Shown here piece after piece: positions 7,484-15,333 of a stretch of 25,062 nt of DNA (position 1 is the stretch's first letter; each line of letters starts with the position of its first letter). Source of the DNA: CAZKMM01 sp964592965. GTDB taxonomy: Bacteria; RBG-13-61-14; DRUE01. The stretch is from contig CAZQJX010000022.1 of NCBI GenBank assembly GCA_964592965.1, positions 1 to 25,062 on the forward strand. Direction: 5' to 3'. A model generated the notes under the pieces. The model was not told where the DNA came from, ran no database searches, and saw only the letters and a list, made by a program, of their open reading frames with translations. Made by a program: the position numbers and the translations under genes.

Positions 7484-7492
7484 TGGTATAAT
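7484..7492 (+). promoter_or_regulatory. Extended -10 promoter of response regulator (leaderless)
   Basis: TGG followed by TATAAT (7487-7492), with no good -35. The start codon begins 8 nt after the -10, so the transcript should begin at or one nucleotide before the ATG. No Shine-Dalgarno is present. Confidence 0.65.
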
Positions 7493-7499
7493 TTGAACG

Positions 7500-7877
7500 A
7501 TGAGTATTACGGTAATGATTGTTGATGATAATCAGCTTCTTCTTCAGGCGCTTTGCGAGCATCTGGAGAAGATGGGATATGATACTATTATTGCCACTAA
7601 TGGTAAAGAAGCGCTTGAAAAGCTAAAAAAAGAAAAGCCAGACATAATCATAATGGACATCATTATGCCTGAGATGAACGGGCTTGATGCAACCAAAGCC
7701 ATTCGTTCTGACCCAGAGCTTAAAAATATCCCGGTGGTTGCCTTTACATCAAAGAGCAATCTTGGTCAATGGGATGAGCTGTTTAATGATTATTTAATCA
7801 AGCCATTTGATTACGAAAATGTAATCAGAATCATTGAGAATTTGACCTCAAAAAAGCGCTCTGATTTTTCTGGCTAA
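7500..7877 (+). CDS. Single-domain response regulator (CheY-like)
   Basis: A 125-residue stand-alone receiver domain, a phospho-acceptor for a histidine kinase not encoded here. All key residues are present: acidic pair Asp9-Asp10, phosphorylated Asp53 in IIMDIIMPEMNG, Thr83, and Lys101 in YLIKPFD. There is no output domain, so it must act by protein contact. The gene is read from an apparent leaderless transcript. Its last 47 nt overlap the end of the convergent transglutaminase gene, so the two 3' ends code on both strands. No chemotaxis or kinase gene is nearby, so the partner is unknown. Confidence 0.93.
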   Translation: MSITVMIVDDNQLLLQALCEHLEKMGYDTIIATNGKEALEKLKKEKPDIIIMDIIMPEMNGLDATKAIRSDPELKNIPVVAFTSKSNLGQWDELFNDYLIKPFDYENVIRIIENLTSKKRSDFSG

Positions 7878-9936
7878 GGTTTTTAATTTCCTTTTTCAAT
7901 TCTTCAAAATAAATTTTTAGCTGACGGATATCTTCTTTTGATGTAGCTTTTCCACCAAATCTCGCCTGATAATAAATCTGAGTAATCTGAAAAATTAAAT
8001 TTCTAAAAGGATTTTCTAGCTGGCTAGATATTTCCCAACCTGTGCAAGAAGGCTTTATTTTTACGCCTTTTCTCTTTAGTAGCCCAAGGGCTTTTAAGTA
8101 AATTTTTAAACAAATTTTTTGCTCGCTGGATAAACCTGAAGGGATAAGACCAAAAAAGAATATTTTGTTTTTGCCCAATTGAACAAATAAATAAAAGCCT
8201 AACAGCAGAATTGCCAGAAAAATGACCCAAATTTGATGATTTTTTAACCAAATCTTTACATTTGATATGCGAAATTTATAAGAGGTAAGGGTGAGTCTTT
8301 TGGCTTGTATTTTGCGAAACCCCCTTAGCTGGTCTTGAATGGAAAAGTCAACAATCCATCGGTTCCAGTAGAAAATAATCGGGTCAATAAATTGAAAAAT
8401 CCAACCGCTCATTCTACCTTGTCTGCGTGATTGAGCAGGTGTGGGGTCAATTTCTAGAAAGCCGAGTCCGGGAAGGATTACCTCTGCCCAGGTATGTGCA
8501 TCGCTTTGCCTCACCAGATAATAATGTTGAGATTGATTCCACTCTCCGCTTACAAAACCCAATGCCAGCCTGCTGGGAATATCCAGACATCTAAGCATTA
8601 ATACCGCACTGGTGGCAAAAAATTCGCAATTTCCTTTTTTGCTTTTAAAGAGAAAGTCTTTAAGAGCATCTTTACCTGTGGGAAGGTTTTTAAGGGAATA
8701 GATATAATTTTTTTCAAGATATTCTTTAATTCTTTGGATTTTGGAATAGTCATCAGGAGCATTGCCAGCAATTTCTTTTGCTAACCTGCATACCTGAGAA
8801 GAATCTGAAGGCAACTCAAGATATTTTTGATAATAAGATTTATAAAATCGCAGTAAATAATTTCTAAAATGCTCCAGAGATTGATTAATTTGTGCAGGAG
8901 TAAAATTCGGAATAACAGAATAAACAAGATAATGGCATCCTTCAAAAGGTGCGTAGGGAAGGGAGATATAATGGTCAAAATATAGATATATTTTTTTAAA
9001 CTTAAATGGAATCTGGCAGGCAAACACATACCCACCAGCAGGAAGGTCAGGTCCTATTCCTGGCTCAAGATATATTTCCTGCTCAATCTCTTTGCCTGAG
9101 GGAGGGGTTTCATCTATGGTCAAAAGCTGATTGTATTTATTAGGTAGAATTCGTTTTATTCTCTGCTCCCCGCTCCATAAATTGTTTTCATAATGGGTGA
9201 GAGCTTTTATTCTCCATTTTATTTGTGGCACAGGAGCGGATTGATTAAGTAATTTAACACGCATAACCACTCTTCGGTTGGTTAGAATTCTGTTGACATC
9301 TCCTAGTTTTATCTGCTCTGCATATCCGCTCCAAGCTTTTTTGGTGCTAATTGAAAATCTAATCAGGCTAAACCCGAGTCGTGGCAGAAGAAAAAATAGG
9401 AAAATGCCAAGAACAAGAGAAAAGATACTAGCTGAAAAAATTAGACCAAATAGAGAAGAAAGCCCAGATAAAGGCTTTTGGCTGTCTCTTGCGATTATAA
9501 TCAGGGTTAGGCTAAAAAGACAGCTAACAAGCCAGCTGATTAAAATAATTAGGTATATGATGCTTACTATCAAAAGACTGCTGGCAGAGATTTCAAAGAA
9601 TGTCAAAAGCAAAGCTAATTTTTGGTCACGAGCGGTCTCCAGCTCAAAAAGTCGTATCACTACCAAATAGCCGATAAAGTAAAAGGCTGATTGAATGGGA
9701 TACTCTGCATAAAAAAGTGCCCATAATATGCTCAAGGCAAGTAGCAGGAGGGCAAAGAAGTTAAAAACCCAGCGGGAAATTTTAATCTTAAAATAATGAT
9801 AAAAAATTGCAGATAAAAGACCTAATGCAAGCCCTATTTTATGTATCCAAAAGATTTGCGGGCTTAAAATTAGTGCGGAGCTGGAAAGTAAGGCACTTAT
9901 AATGATAGAAGCATTGATAAGGGATTTGGTCTTCAA
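7831..9936 (-). CDS. TgpA-type membrane transglutaminase-like protein
   Basis: A 701-residue membrane protein with the architecture of TgpA-like proteins (DUF3488, transglutaminase, DUF4129). About six N-terminal membrane segments (roughly 8-185) are followed by a long extracytoplasmic part and a transglutaminase core with the triad Cys437 (KKGNCEFFATSA), His481 (SDAHTWAEV) and Asp497 (LEIDPTP). Another membrane helix (about 569-590) and a cytoplasmic helical tail follow. The triad is intact, so peptidase or amide-exchange chemistry on the outer face is plausible; the substrate is unknown. The start is taken as TTG at 9936, since TAA lies three codons upstream; it lacks a good ribosome site and may rely on reinitiation after the zinc-ribbon gene, whose stop is 10 nt away. 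Confidence 0.88.
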   Translation of the reverse strand: MKTKSLINASIIISALLSSSALILSPQIFWIHKIGLALGLLSAIFYHYFKIKISRWVFNFFALLLLALSILWALFYAEYPIQSAFYFIGYLVVIRLFELETARDQKLALLLTFFEISASSLLIVSIIYLIILISWLVSCLFSLTLIIIARDSQKPLSGLSSLFGLIFSASIFSLVLGIFLFFLLPRLGFSLIRFSISTKKAWSGYAEQIKLGDVNRILTNRRVVMRVKLLNQSAPVPQIKWRIKALTHYENNLWSGEQRIKRILPNKYNQLLTIDETPPSGKEIEQEIYLEPGIGPDLPAGGYVFACQIPFKFKKIYLYFDHYISLPYAPFEGCHYLVYSVIPNFTPAQINQSLEHFRNYLLRFYKSYYQKYLELPSDSSQVCRLAKEIAGNAPDDYSKIQRIKEYLEKNYIYSLKNLPTGKDALKDFLFKSKKGNCEFFATSAVLMLRCLDIPSRLALGFVSGEWNQSQHYYLVRQSDAHTWAEVILPGLGFLEIDPTPAQSRRQGRMSGWIFQFIDPIIFYWNRWIVDFSIQDQLRGFRKIQAKRLTLTSYKFRISNVKIWLKNHQIWVIFLAILLLGFYLFVQLGKNKIFFFGLIPSGLSSEQKICLKIYLKALGLLKRKGVKIKPSCTGWEISSQLENPFRNLIFQITQIYYQARFGGKATSKEDIRQLKIYFEELKKEIKNLSQKNQSAFLRSNSQ

Positions 9937-9946
9937 GGCGGTTTAG

Positions 9947-10162
9947 TTAGAGTTTTCTTTCTTTTCTTATCAGCTCTCCGCAATTTGGGCATATTTTTAG
10001 GTCTTTTTTGTTAAGAGCACCGCATTTAGGACAACGGATATAATCAGGCTCTTCTTCTTGCAGGTCGGGAATAATTCTGGTCATTCTCATTCCACATTTA
10101 TCGCAAATCATACTGGTGGGATTTTCATAAACCGCTCCGCAAGCCTCACATTTGACCTTCAT
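9947..10162 (-). CDS. Small double zinc-ribbon protein
   Basis: A 71-residue protein made of two C4 zinc ribbons: Cys5, 8, 20, 23 and Cys44, 47, 58, 61 (CPKCGALNKKDLKICPNCG). No membrane segment is seen. I chose ATG at 10162; the codon before it is TTG in frame, but the -10 element would place the transcript start only 1-2 nt before this ATG. It lies upstream of the transglutaminase gene and is probably co-transcribed with it. The function is unknown; such ribbons often mediate protein or nucleic-acid contacts. Confidence 0.82.
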   Translation of the reverse strand: MKVKCEACGAVYENPTSMICDKCGMRMTRIIPDLQEEEPDYIRCPKCGALNKKDLKICPNCGELIRKERKL

Positions 10163-10178
10163 CAAAAGCTATTATAAT
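10152..10178 (+). promoter_or_regulatory. Possible tyrS promoter overlapping the divergent one
   Basis: TATAAT at 10173-10178 on the plus strand shares the octamer ATTATAAT (10171-10178) with the minus-strand -10. The nearest -35-like site is TTGACC (10152-10157), with only 15 nt of spacer, so this is a weaker call than its partner. Confidence 0.4.
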
Positions 10179-10199
10179 CGTTAGGAGAGATATATTCAA
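10171..10199 (-). promoter_or_regulatory. Promoter of zinc-ribbon/transglutaminase operon (leaderless)
   Basis: On the minus strand, TTGAAT (10199-10194), a 17-nt spacer and a perfect TATAAT (10176-10171), ending 8 nt before the ATG at 10162. The predicted transcript has 0-2 nt of leader and no Shine-Dalgarno. Confidence 0.7.
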
Positions 10200-10229
10200 G
10201 CCTTAAGAATTTGAGAAGGAGGATTCTAA

Positions 10230-10274
10230 ATGCTAATATTTGTGGGCTGGAGGGAAGAAGATGGGAGTATGTGA
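10230..10274 (+). CDS. Possible 14-codon upstream ORF overlapping tyrS
   Basis: AGGAGG at 10218-10223 is the strongest ribosome site in the region and sits 6 nt before ATG 10230. The reading frame is 14 codons (MLIFVGWREEDGSM), then TGA at 10272-10274, inside tyrS, whose ATG is at 10261. Its codons include the second Shine-Dalgarno used by tyrS. It has no Tyr codon, so a classical attenuation peptide is unlikely. It could couple tyrS translation to an upstream ribosome-loading step, or be a chance product of a strong ribosome site. Confidence 0.4.
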   Translation: MLIFVGWREEDGSM

Positions 10275-11532
10275 GGAGCTGGAAGCAAGAGGATTTATTT
10301 ATCAGATAACTGACCCATCTTTGGTAAAGATTTTAAATGATGAGCAGGTAGTTTTTTACGCAGGATTTGACCCTACTGCAGATAGCCTTCATATCGGCAA
10401 TTTATTGGTAATTATGGGAATGGTGCACCTGCAAAGGGCGGGTCATAAGCCCATTGCTGTTGTGGGTGGTGGCACTGGGCTGATTGGCGACCCTTCTGGA
10501 AAAAGTCAAGAAAGACCTCTTATGAGCAGGGAAGAGATACAAAGGAATCAAGAGGGAATTCGCAAGCAACTAGAGCATTTCCTTAAATATGGTGACGAAG
10601 GTTCGCAGGTCATTCTTGTTAATAACCTTGAGTGGCTGGGTGAGCTTAATTTGATTGAATTTTTAAGAGATATCGGTAAGCATTTTCGGCTAAGTGAAAT
10701 GCTTTCTCGTGAATCAGTAAAGTTAAGGATGGAAAGTGAAGAAGGCATAAGCTTTACAGAGTTCTGCTATCAGCTTTTGCAGGCGTATGATTTTTTGCAT
10801 CTGTTTGACCAGTATCAATGCAGGCTTCAGATTGGTGGTTCTGACCAATGGGGTAATATTACAGCAGGAATAGACCTTATTCGCAGGCTCCGCAGAAAAG
10901 AAGCTTATGGTCTTACTTTTCCTTTGGTTACAACTGCCAGTGGAGCGAAATTTGGTAAAACCGAGCAGGGAACCGTTTGGCTGGACGCAAATAAAACCAC
11001 TCCTTACCAATTTTATCAATATTGGATTCAAACTGATGACAGAGATGTAATTAAGTATCTTAAATACTTTACTTTACTCCCGCTTTCAGAGATAAAGGAG
11101 CTTGAAGAAGAGGTTAAAAAATCCCCAGAAAAGCGGATTGCTCAAAGAAAACTGGCTTTTGAGGTCACTGCTTTGGTTCATAGTAGAGAAAAAGCTGAAC
11201 AGGCAGAGAGGGCTAGCAAATTATTGTTTTATGAAAAGCTGGAGAATCTCTCTGACGGGGAGCTATTAATGGTTTTTAATCAGGCACCGAGCTATCAGCT
11301 CAGTCGTGATGAGCTTGAAAAAGGTGTGCCTTTGGTTGAGCTTTTAGAAAAAGCAGGAGTTTTTCCCAGCAGGTCTGAGGCAAAAAGAAAAATCAGGGAA
11401 GGCGGGGTTTATCTAAACAATCAAAGAATTGCAGAAATTGATTATAAACTTACTCTTAAAGACCTTGCCAGTGAGCATTTTATAGTTTTAAGAGCAGGCA
11501 AAAAGAAATATCATCTCGTAAGGGTGGATTAA
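10261..11532 (+). CDS. tyrS: Tyrosine--tRNA ligase
   Basis: TyrRS charges tRNA-Tyr. The 423-residue product has the class I signature LHIGN (43-47) in place of HIGH, the tyrosine-pocket segments YAGFDPTADS and GGSDQWGNITAG, and KFGKT (230-234) in place of KMSKS. A C-terminal S4-like RNA-binding domain follows (LLEKAGVFPSRSEAKRKIRE, then GGVYLNNQRI). Length is normal. I chose ATG 10261 because GGAGG (10249-10253) lies 7 nt upstream; the frame is open a little further but without a better start. Its stop is 2 nt from the stop of the convergent NosR-like gene, with no terminator between. Confidence 0.96.
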   Translation: MGVCEELEARGFIYQITDPSLVKILNDEQVVFYAGFDPTADSLHIGNLLVIMGMVHLQRAGHKPIAVVGGGTGLIGDPSGKSQERPLMSREEIQRNQEGIRKQLEHFLKYGDEGSQVILVNNLEWLGELNLIEFLRDIGKHFRLSEMLSRESVKLRMESEEGISFTEFCYQLLQAYDFLHLFDQYQCRLQIGGSDQWGNITAGIDLIRRLRRKEAYGLTFPLVTTASGAKFGKTEQGTVWLDANKTTPYQFYQYWIQTDDRDVIKYLKYFTLLPLSEIKELEEEVKKSPEKRIAQRKLAFEVTALVHSREKAEQAERASKLLFYEKLENLSDGELLMVFNQAPSYQLSRDELEKGVPLVELLEKAGVFPSRSEAKRKIREGGVYLNNQRIAEIDYKLTLKDLASEHFIVLRAGKKKYHLVRVD

Positions 11533-11534
11533 AA

Positions 11535-12740
11535 TTATTCATCAATTTTGCTTTCTTTAATTACCTTTTCTATTCCTTTAAGAATTTTTCTATGGCTGGA
11601 AAGTAAAAGCAGAATTGCCCCTGTTGGGCAGAAGAACCTGCACCAAAATCTAGGAACAAAAAAGCTCATAGCCAGAGTAAAAATAATCAGACAAATTCCC
11701 CATAATGTCCAAGAACGAGAGAATAAATGGAAAAACGGCTCCACCTCAGCAAAGCCTGTCTTGCGGAGGGTGAAGTAGCAGACCACAAGAGCAAATAGAA
11801 TCAACCAGCGGACCTCTCTCATAACTCTGGAAATTCTCGGCGAGATATGCCAATGAAATTTTCTTCCAGCTCTTCCCAAAAGCTCTTGAAGAAAAGCATA
11901 CGGACAGAGATAGCCACACCAAATAGGTCCCCAAAAAATCGTGCTCAAAATAGCAAATCCACACATTATCACCAGATAGGGATTAGAAGTAAGATTTATT
12001 CGCAAAGAGGCAAGCTGAAAAAAATGTGGCAGAGAAAGAATTGTCTTTAACCAAACTCCAATGACCAAAAAGCTAACTCCAAAAACCGTCCATCTCAGCC
12101 AATTTTTTCTATAAAATTTTGAAACCAAACCCAAAAAAAGCACAAAAACAAGACTAAATATTTTAATGTTTAAATAAATTTTTGAAAAAGAATAAAATGG
12201 CTTAATTTGACTTTTTCTTCCAAAAATCTTTGACATTGCCAGTTCAGCTGAAGTCTGCAAGTCGGACAAAATAGCTCGTGAGCTGATGGTAGCACCTGTG
12301 ACAGTTTTTATATCACCAAGCTCATCATATCTTTTACCAATAAGCTTTTTGAAAAAGTTAGATTTTTCAATCAGCCGAAAATAATACCTGCTTTCACGAT
12401 GACTTATAGGAAGCACAGAGATAATTCTTCCTGATTCATCAATAGAAAACAGAATGTTTATCTGGTCGTTAAATCCTCTGATTTCTGGTGGAAGCTCCGC
12501 TGTTAAAAGAGCAACAGCTTTTCGCTTCTTTCCATTAATCTTGATTATTCCTTCATAATGAGGAATTGGCTTTTCTTTTCTTTTAATAAAAGGACTTCCA
12601 GAAAGCACCGCCTCTAGCTCTGCTTGAGTGGGGTATAGTTTGAGCTTATGCTGGCGAGATTTTAAGTCAGAAAGAGCTATTAAAGACAGCCCTAAAAGCA
12701 AAAGCAGGAGTTTAAACCAAAACCATAACCTTTTTCTCAT
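11535..12740 (-). CDS. NosR/NapH-like FMN-binding Fe-S membrane protein
   Basis: A 401-residue membrane protein likely to pass electrons across or along the membrane. It has an N-terminal anchor (5-23), then an extracytoplasmic FMN-binding domain with TVTGATISSRAI (146-157), whose Thr is where FMN is covalently bound in NqrC/RnfG/NosR proteins. Four to six membrane helices follow, with two NapH/NosR-type motifs, WCGYLCP (Cys275, 279) and WCRFFCP (Cys367, 371). The C-terminal 2x[4Fe-4S] ferredoxin module of full NosR is absent. No nos or nap genes are nearby, so the partner is unknown. I start at ATG 12740, which has a TATAAT 7 nt upstream; the open frame further upstream lies in priA. Confidence 0.85.
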   Translation of the reverse strand: MRKRLWFWFKLLLLLLGLSLIALSDLKSRQHKLKLYPTQAELEAVLSGSPFIKRKEKPIPHYEGIIKINGKKRKAVALLTAELPPEIRGFNDQINILFSIDESGRIISVLPISHRESRYYFRLIEKSNFFKKLIGKRYDELGDIKTVTGATISSRAILSDLQTSAELAMSKIFGRKSQIKPFYSFSKIYLNIKIFSLVFVLFLGLVSKFYRKNWLRWTVFGVSFLVIGVWLKTILSLPHFFQLASLRINLTSNPYLVIMCGFAILSTIFWGPIWCGYLCPYAFLQELLGRAGRKFHWHISPRISRVMREVRWLILFALVVCYFTLRKTGFAEVEPFFHLFSRSWTLWGICLIIFTLAMSFFVPRFWCRFFCPTGAILLLLSSHRKILKGIEKVIKESKIDE

Positions 12741-12747
12741 CCTGATT

Positions 12748-12777
12748 ATTATAAGCTGATGAAAATCTTTAAAGCAA
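12748..12777 (-). promoter_or_regulatory. Leaderless promoter of the NosR-like gene
   Basis: On the minus strand, TTGCTT (12777-12772), an 18-nt spacer and a perfect TATAAT (12753-12748), ending 7 nt before the ATG at 12740. The -35 lies over the end of priA. No Shine-Dalgarno is present. Confidence 0.6.
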
Positions 12778-15333
12778 AGAGCTGGGGTCTCGGTCAAGCT
12801 CAAGCCGAACCGATGAAGGAAGGAAATCACATCTTTTTAAAAGCTCTTTTAAAAACCTGCTCATAAGTTGGGCAGAGCTGGTAAAAACCAGAAGCTGAAA
12901 CCTTGCCCGAGCCCGCAGCCGGAAAATGGGCGCTGGAGCAGGTCCGAGCAGTCTCACTGCTTGTTTGAATTCTTTTCTTCTTTTAAGCGCTCTTGCGATT
13001 TTGGCAAGCTCTTTAATTGCTTTTTCTGAAACTTCTGCTTTTATGCTGGATGTGCGAATCAAGCAGAGCCTTGAAAAAGGTGGATATCCCAGAGCTTTCC
13101 TCAGCTCAAGCTCTTTTTCAAAAAATTTCCAGTAATCCTGAGCAAGTGCGCAAGTAATGGAATAATGCTCTGGATTAAATGTTTGAATAATCACCTTGCC
13201 GGGCAGGTCTCTTCTTCCTGCCCTTCCCGCCACCTGAGTAAGTAGCTGAAAAGTCCTTTCGCTGGAGCGGAAGTCAGGTATATTAAGAGATTGGTCAGCT
13301 AAAAGAACTCCAACCAATGTCACACCAGCGAGGTCATGACCTTTGGCAACCATCTGCGTTCCCACCAGTATATCTATGGCTTTAATTTCCATCTGCTGAA
13401 TCAGCTCAAAATATGCTCTTCTTGAGCCCATAGTGTCCCTGTCCATACGGGCAATCCTTGCCTGAGGGAGAATGTTTTTAAGCTCTTCTTCCACCCGTTC
13501 GGTTCCCATACCTAGTTTGCGGATATCAGCAGATAAGCATTTGGGACAATGCTGAGGCATTGGCTGGTGGTATCCGCAATAATGGCAGAGAAGATATGAA
13601 TCTGATTTTAATTCACCATAAATAGGAGAAATCCTCTGTTTGGTCCTTTTCTGATGCCAGGTGAGAGCAACCGAGCAGTTCGGACAAACAAAACAATAGC
13701 CACAATTCTGACAAATCAAACTAGGAGCAAAGCCCCTGCGATTTAAAAAGATAATCGCCTGATTTCCTCTCCGAAAATTTTCTTTTAGTTCTTGCTGAAG
13801 CAGGGGGGAGATGAGTTTTGTTGGCTCAATTTCTTTTTCAGGACTGATTGAAATAGATGATAGCTCGGACTGTTGCTCATTTTTTGGACGGAGCTCTTTT
13901 CTTAAATCAATCATTATTGTTTGAGGAAGGGGTCTGGAGTCTATTCTTTCAGGAAGCTTGAGCAGATGGTATTTACCTTGCTGGGCATTATATACGCTTT
14001 CTAAACTGGGGGTGGCAGAGCCAAGAATAACAACCGCCTTTTGATTTTTCCCTCTCCAAACCGCAAGGTCACGGGCGTTATATCTCATTCCGCTTTCTTG
14101 CTTATAAGCACTGTCTTGCTCCTCATCAACCACAATTAAGCCTAAATTTTTTAAAGGCGCAAAAATGGCACTGCGAGCTCCTATTACCATAGATACTTCT
14201 CCACGCAGAATCTGCCACCACTGGTCAAATCTTTCCGCAGGACTGAGACCACTATGAAGCACAGCAATTTTTTGCTCTGGAAATCTGGAGCGGAACCGAT
14301 GCAATAGTTGCGGTGTGAGAGCTATTTCTGGCACAAGAATAAGAACAGTTTTCCCTCTTGCCAAAGCTATTCGGGCAGACTGGATATATACCTCTGTCTT
14401 TCCACTGCCAGTGACTCCAAAAAGCAAAAATACCTCAGCACGCTCCTCAATTATTGCTGAGCGAATTTTTTCAAGAGCTTGCTTTTGAAAAGGAGTTAAA
14501 TTTTCTGGCTCTGAATAAGGCAAGAGTTCAAGAGTAAAAGGCTTTCTTTCTACTCTTTTTTTGTTTACGCTTACAATTCCTCGTTTTTCTAATGCCTTAA
14601 CCAGAGCAAGAGGATTTTTAAACTGGTCTCTTAGCTCGTCAATAAGCAGTGGACCTGAATTTTTTAAAAGCAAAAATAGCTGATATTGTTTGGGAGCTCG
14701 CTGAGCCAAATATAGCTCTTCTTCTTGGCTGGGTTTTCTTTTTAATTTGACTTCCAGAGCAATTTTAGGCTTGATTTTTGCTGGCTCAATATTTTCTACT
14801 ATTTCAATCAATCCCTTTTTGTTTAGATTACTAATAAGCGCATCAGAGACAGGCTCTTCTAAGAAAACAGATAATTTTTCTTTAGAAAGCTCTTCAAACT
14901 GTTCAAGTAGCTCAAGCAGTTTTCTGGCTTTGCCTTTGGTGGCTCTTATGCTTTCTTTTCCTTTTTCAGTGATTTTGATTAACTTTTTTGAAAAGACATT
15001 TATTCCAGAGGGGAGAGCTGTTTTTAAAACTTCTCCCAAAGGGGTTTGATAATAATCGGAGCAGAAGCGAAAAAGAGGCATCTGTTCCTTGATAAATAAA
15101 GGCTCTTCATCAAGGAATTGAATAATTGGCTTGAGCTTTTCCTTTTCAACCTCAGCCTGGCTTCGGATGTCAATAAGATATCCTGTGATTTTCCTACTGC
15201 CAAATGGCACAAGCACTCTTTTTCCCACCTGAGCTTTATCAATAAGCTCTGGCGGGATTATATATTCATAAACACCTTCAACAGGCAGGGCAGGAGCGAC
15301 CAGCCCGTAAAGGTTCTTTTGAGCAGAGCTCAT
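12769..15333 (-). CDS. priA: Primosomal protein N' (replication restart helicase PriA)
   Basis: PriA recognises stalled forks and D-loops and reloads the replisome. The 854-residue product has the N-terminal 3'-end-binding domain, Walker A GVTGSGKT (about 306-313), Walker B VVDEEQD (about 401-407), SF2 motif III LGSATPSLES, a zinc module with two paired clusters (CQNCGYCFVCPNC, then CHYCG and CPKC), and motifs V-VI (VGTQMVAKGHD, QVAGRAGR). The usual DEEH box reads DEEQ here. Length is somewhat above E. coli PriA (732). I chose ATG 15333 because it overlaps the stop of the upstream PilZ gene (ATGA), giving a two-gene operon. Confidence 0.95.
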   Translation of the reverse strand: MSSAQKNLYGLVAPALPVEGVYEYIIPPELIDKAQVGKRVLVPFGSRKITGYLIDIRSQAEVEKEKLKPIIQFLDEEPLFIKEQMPLFRFCSDYYQTPLGEVLKTALPSGINVFSKKLIKITEKGKESIRATKGKARKLLELLEQFEELSKEKLSVFLEEPVSDALISNLNKKGLIEIVENIEPAKIKPKIALEVKLKRKPSQEEELYLAQRAPKQYQLFLLLKNSGPLLIDELRDQFKNPLALVKALEKRGIVSVNKKRVERKPFTLELLPYSEPENLTPFQKQALEKIRSAIIEERAEVFLLFGVTGSGKTEVYIQSARIALARGKTVLILVPEIALTPQLLHRFRSRFPEQKIAVLHSGLSPAERFDQWWQILRGEVSMVIGARSAIFAPLKNLGLIVVDEEQDSAYKQESGMRYNARDLAVWRGKNQKAVVILGSATPSLESVYNAQQGKYHLLKLPERIDSRPLPQTIMIDLRKELRPKNEQQSELSSISISPEKEIEPTKLISPLLQQELKENFRRGNQAIIFLNRRGFAPSLICQNCGYCFVCPNCSVALTWHQKRTKQRISPIYGELKSDSYLLCHYCGYHQPMPQHCPKCLSADIRKLGMGTERVEEELKNILPQARIARMDRDTMGSRRAYFELIQQMEIKAIDILVGTQMVAKGHDLAGVTLVGVLLADQSLNIPDFRSSERTFQLLTQVAGRAGRRDLPGKVIIQTFNPEHYSITCALAQDYWKFFEKELELRKALGYPPFSRLCLIRTSSIKAEVSEKAIKELAKIARALKRRKEFKQAVRLLGPAPAPIFRLRARARFQLLVFTSSAQLMSRFLKELLKRCDFLPSSVRLELDRDPSSLL

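Noticed and set aside
12741..12830. N-terminal extension of the NosR-like protein into priA
   Set aside because: The extension covers the end of priA and delays the membrane anchor; ATG 12740 is matched by a -10 at the usual leaderless distance.
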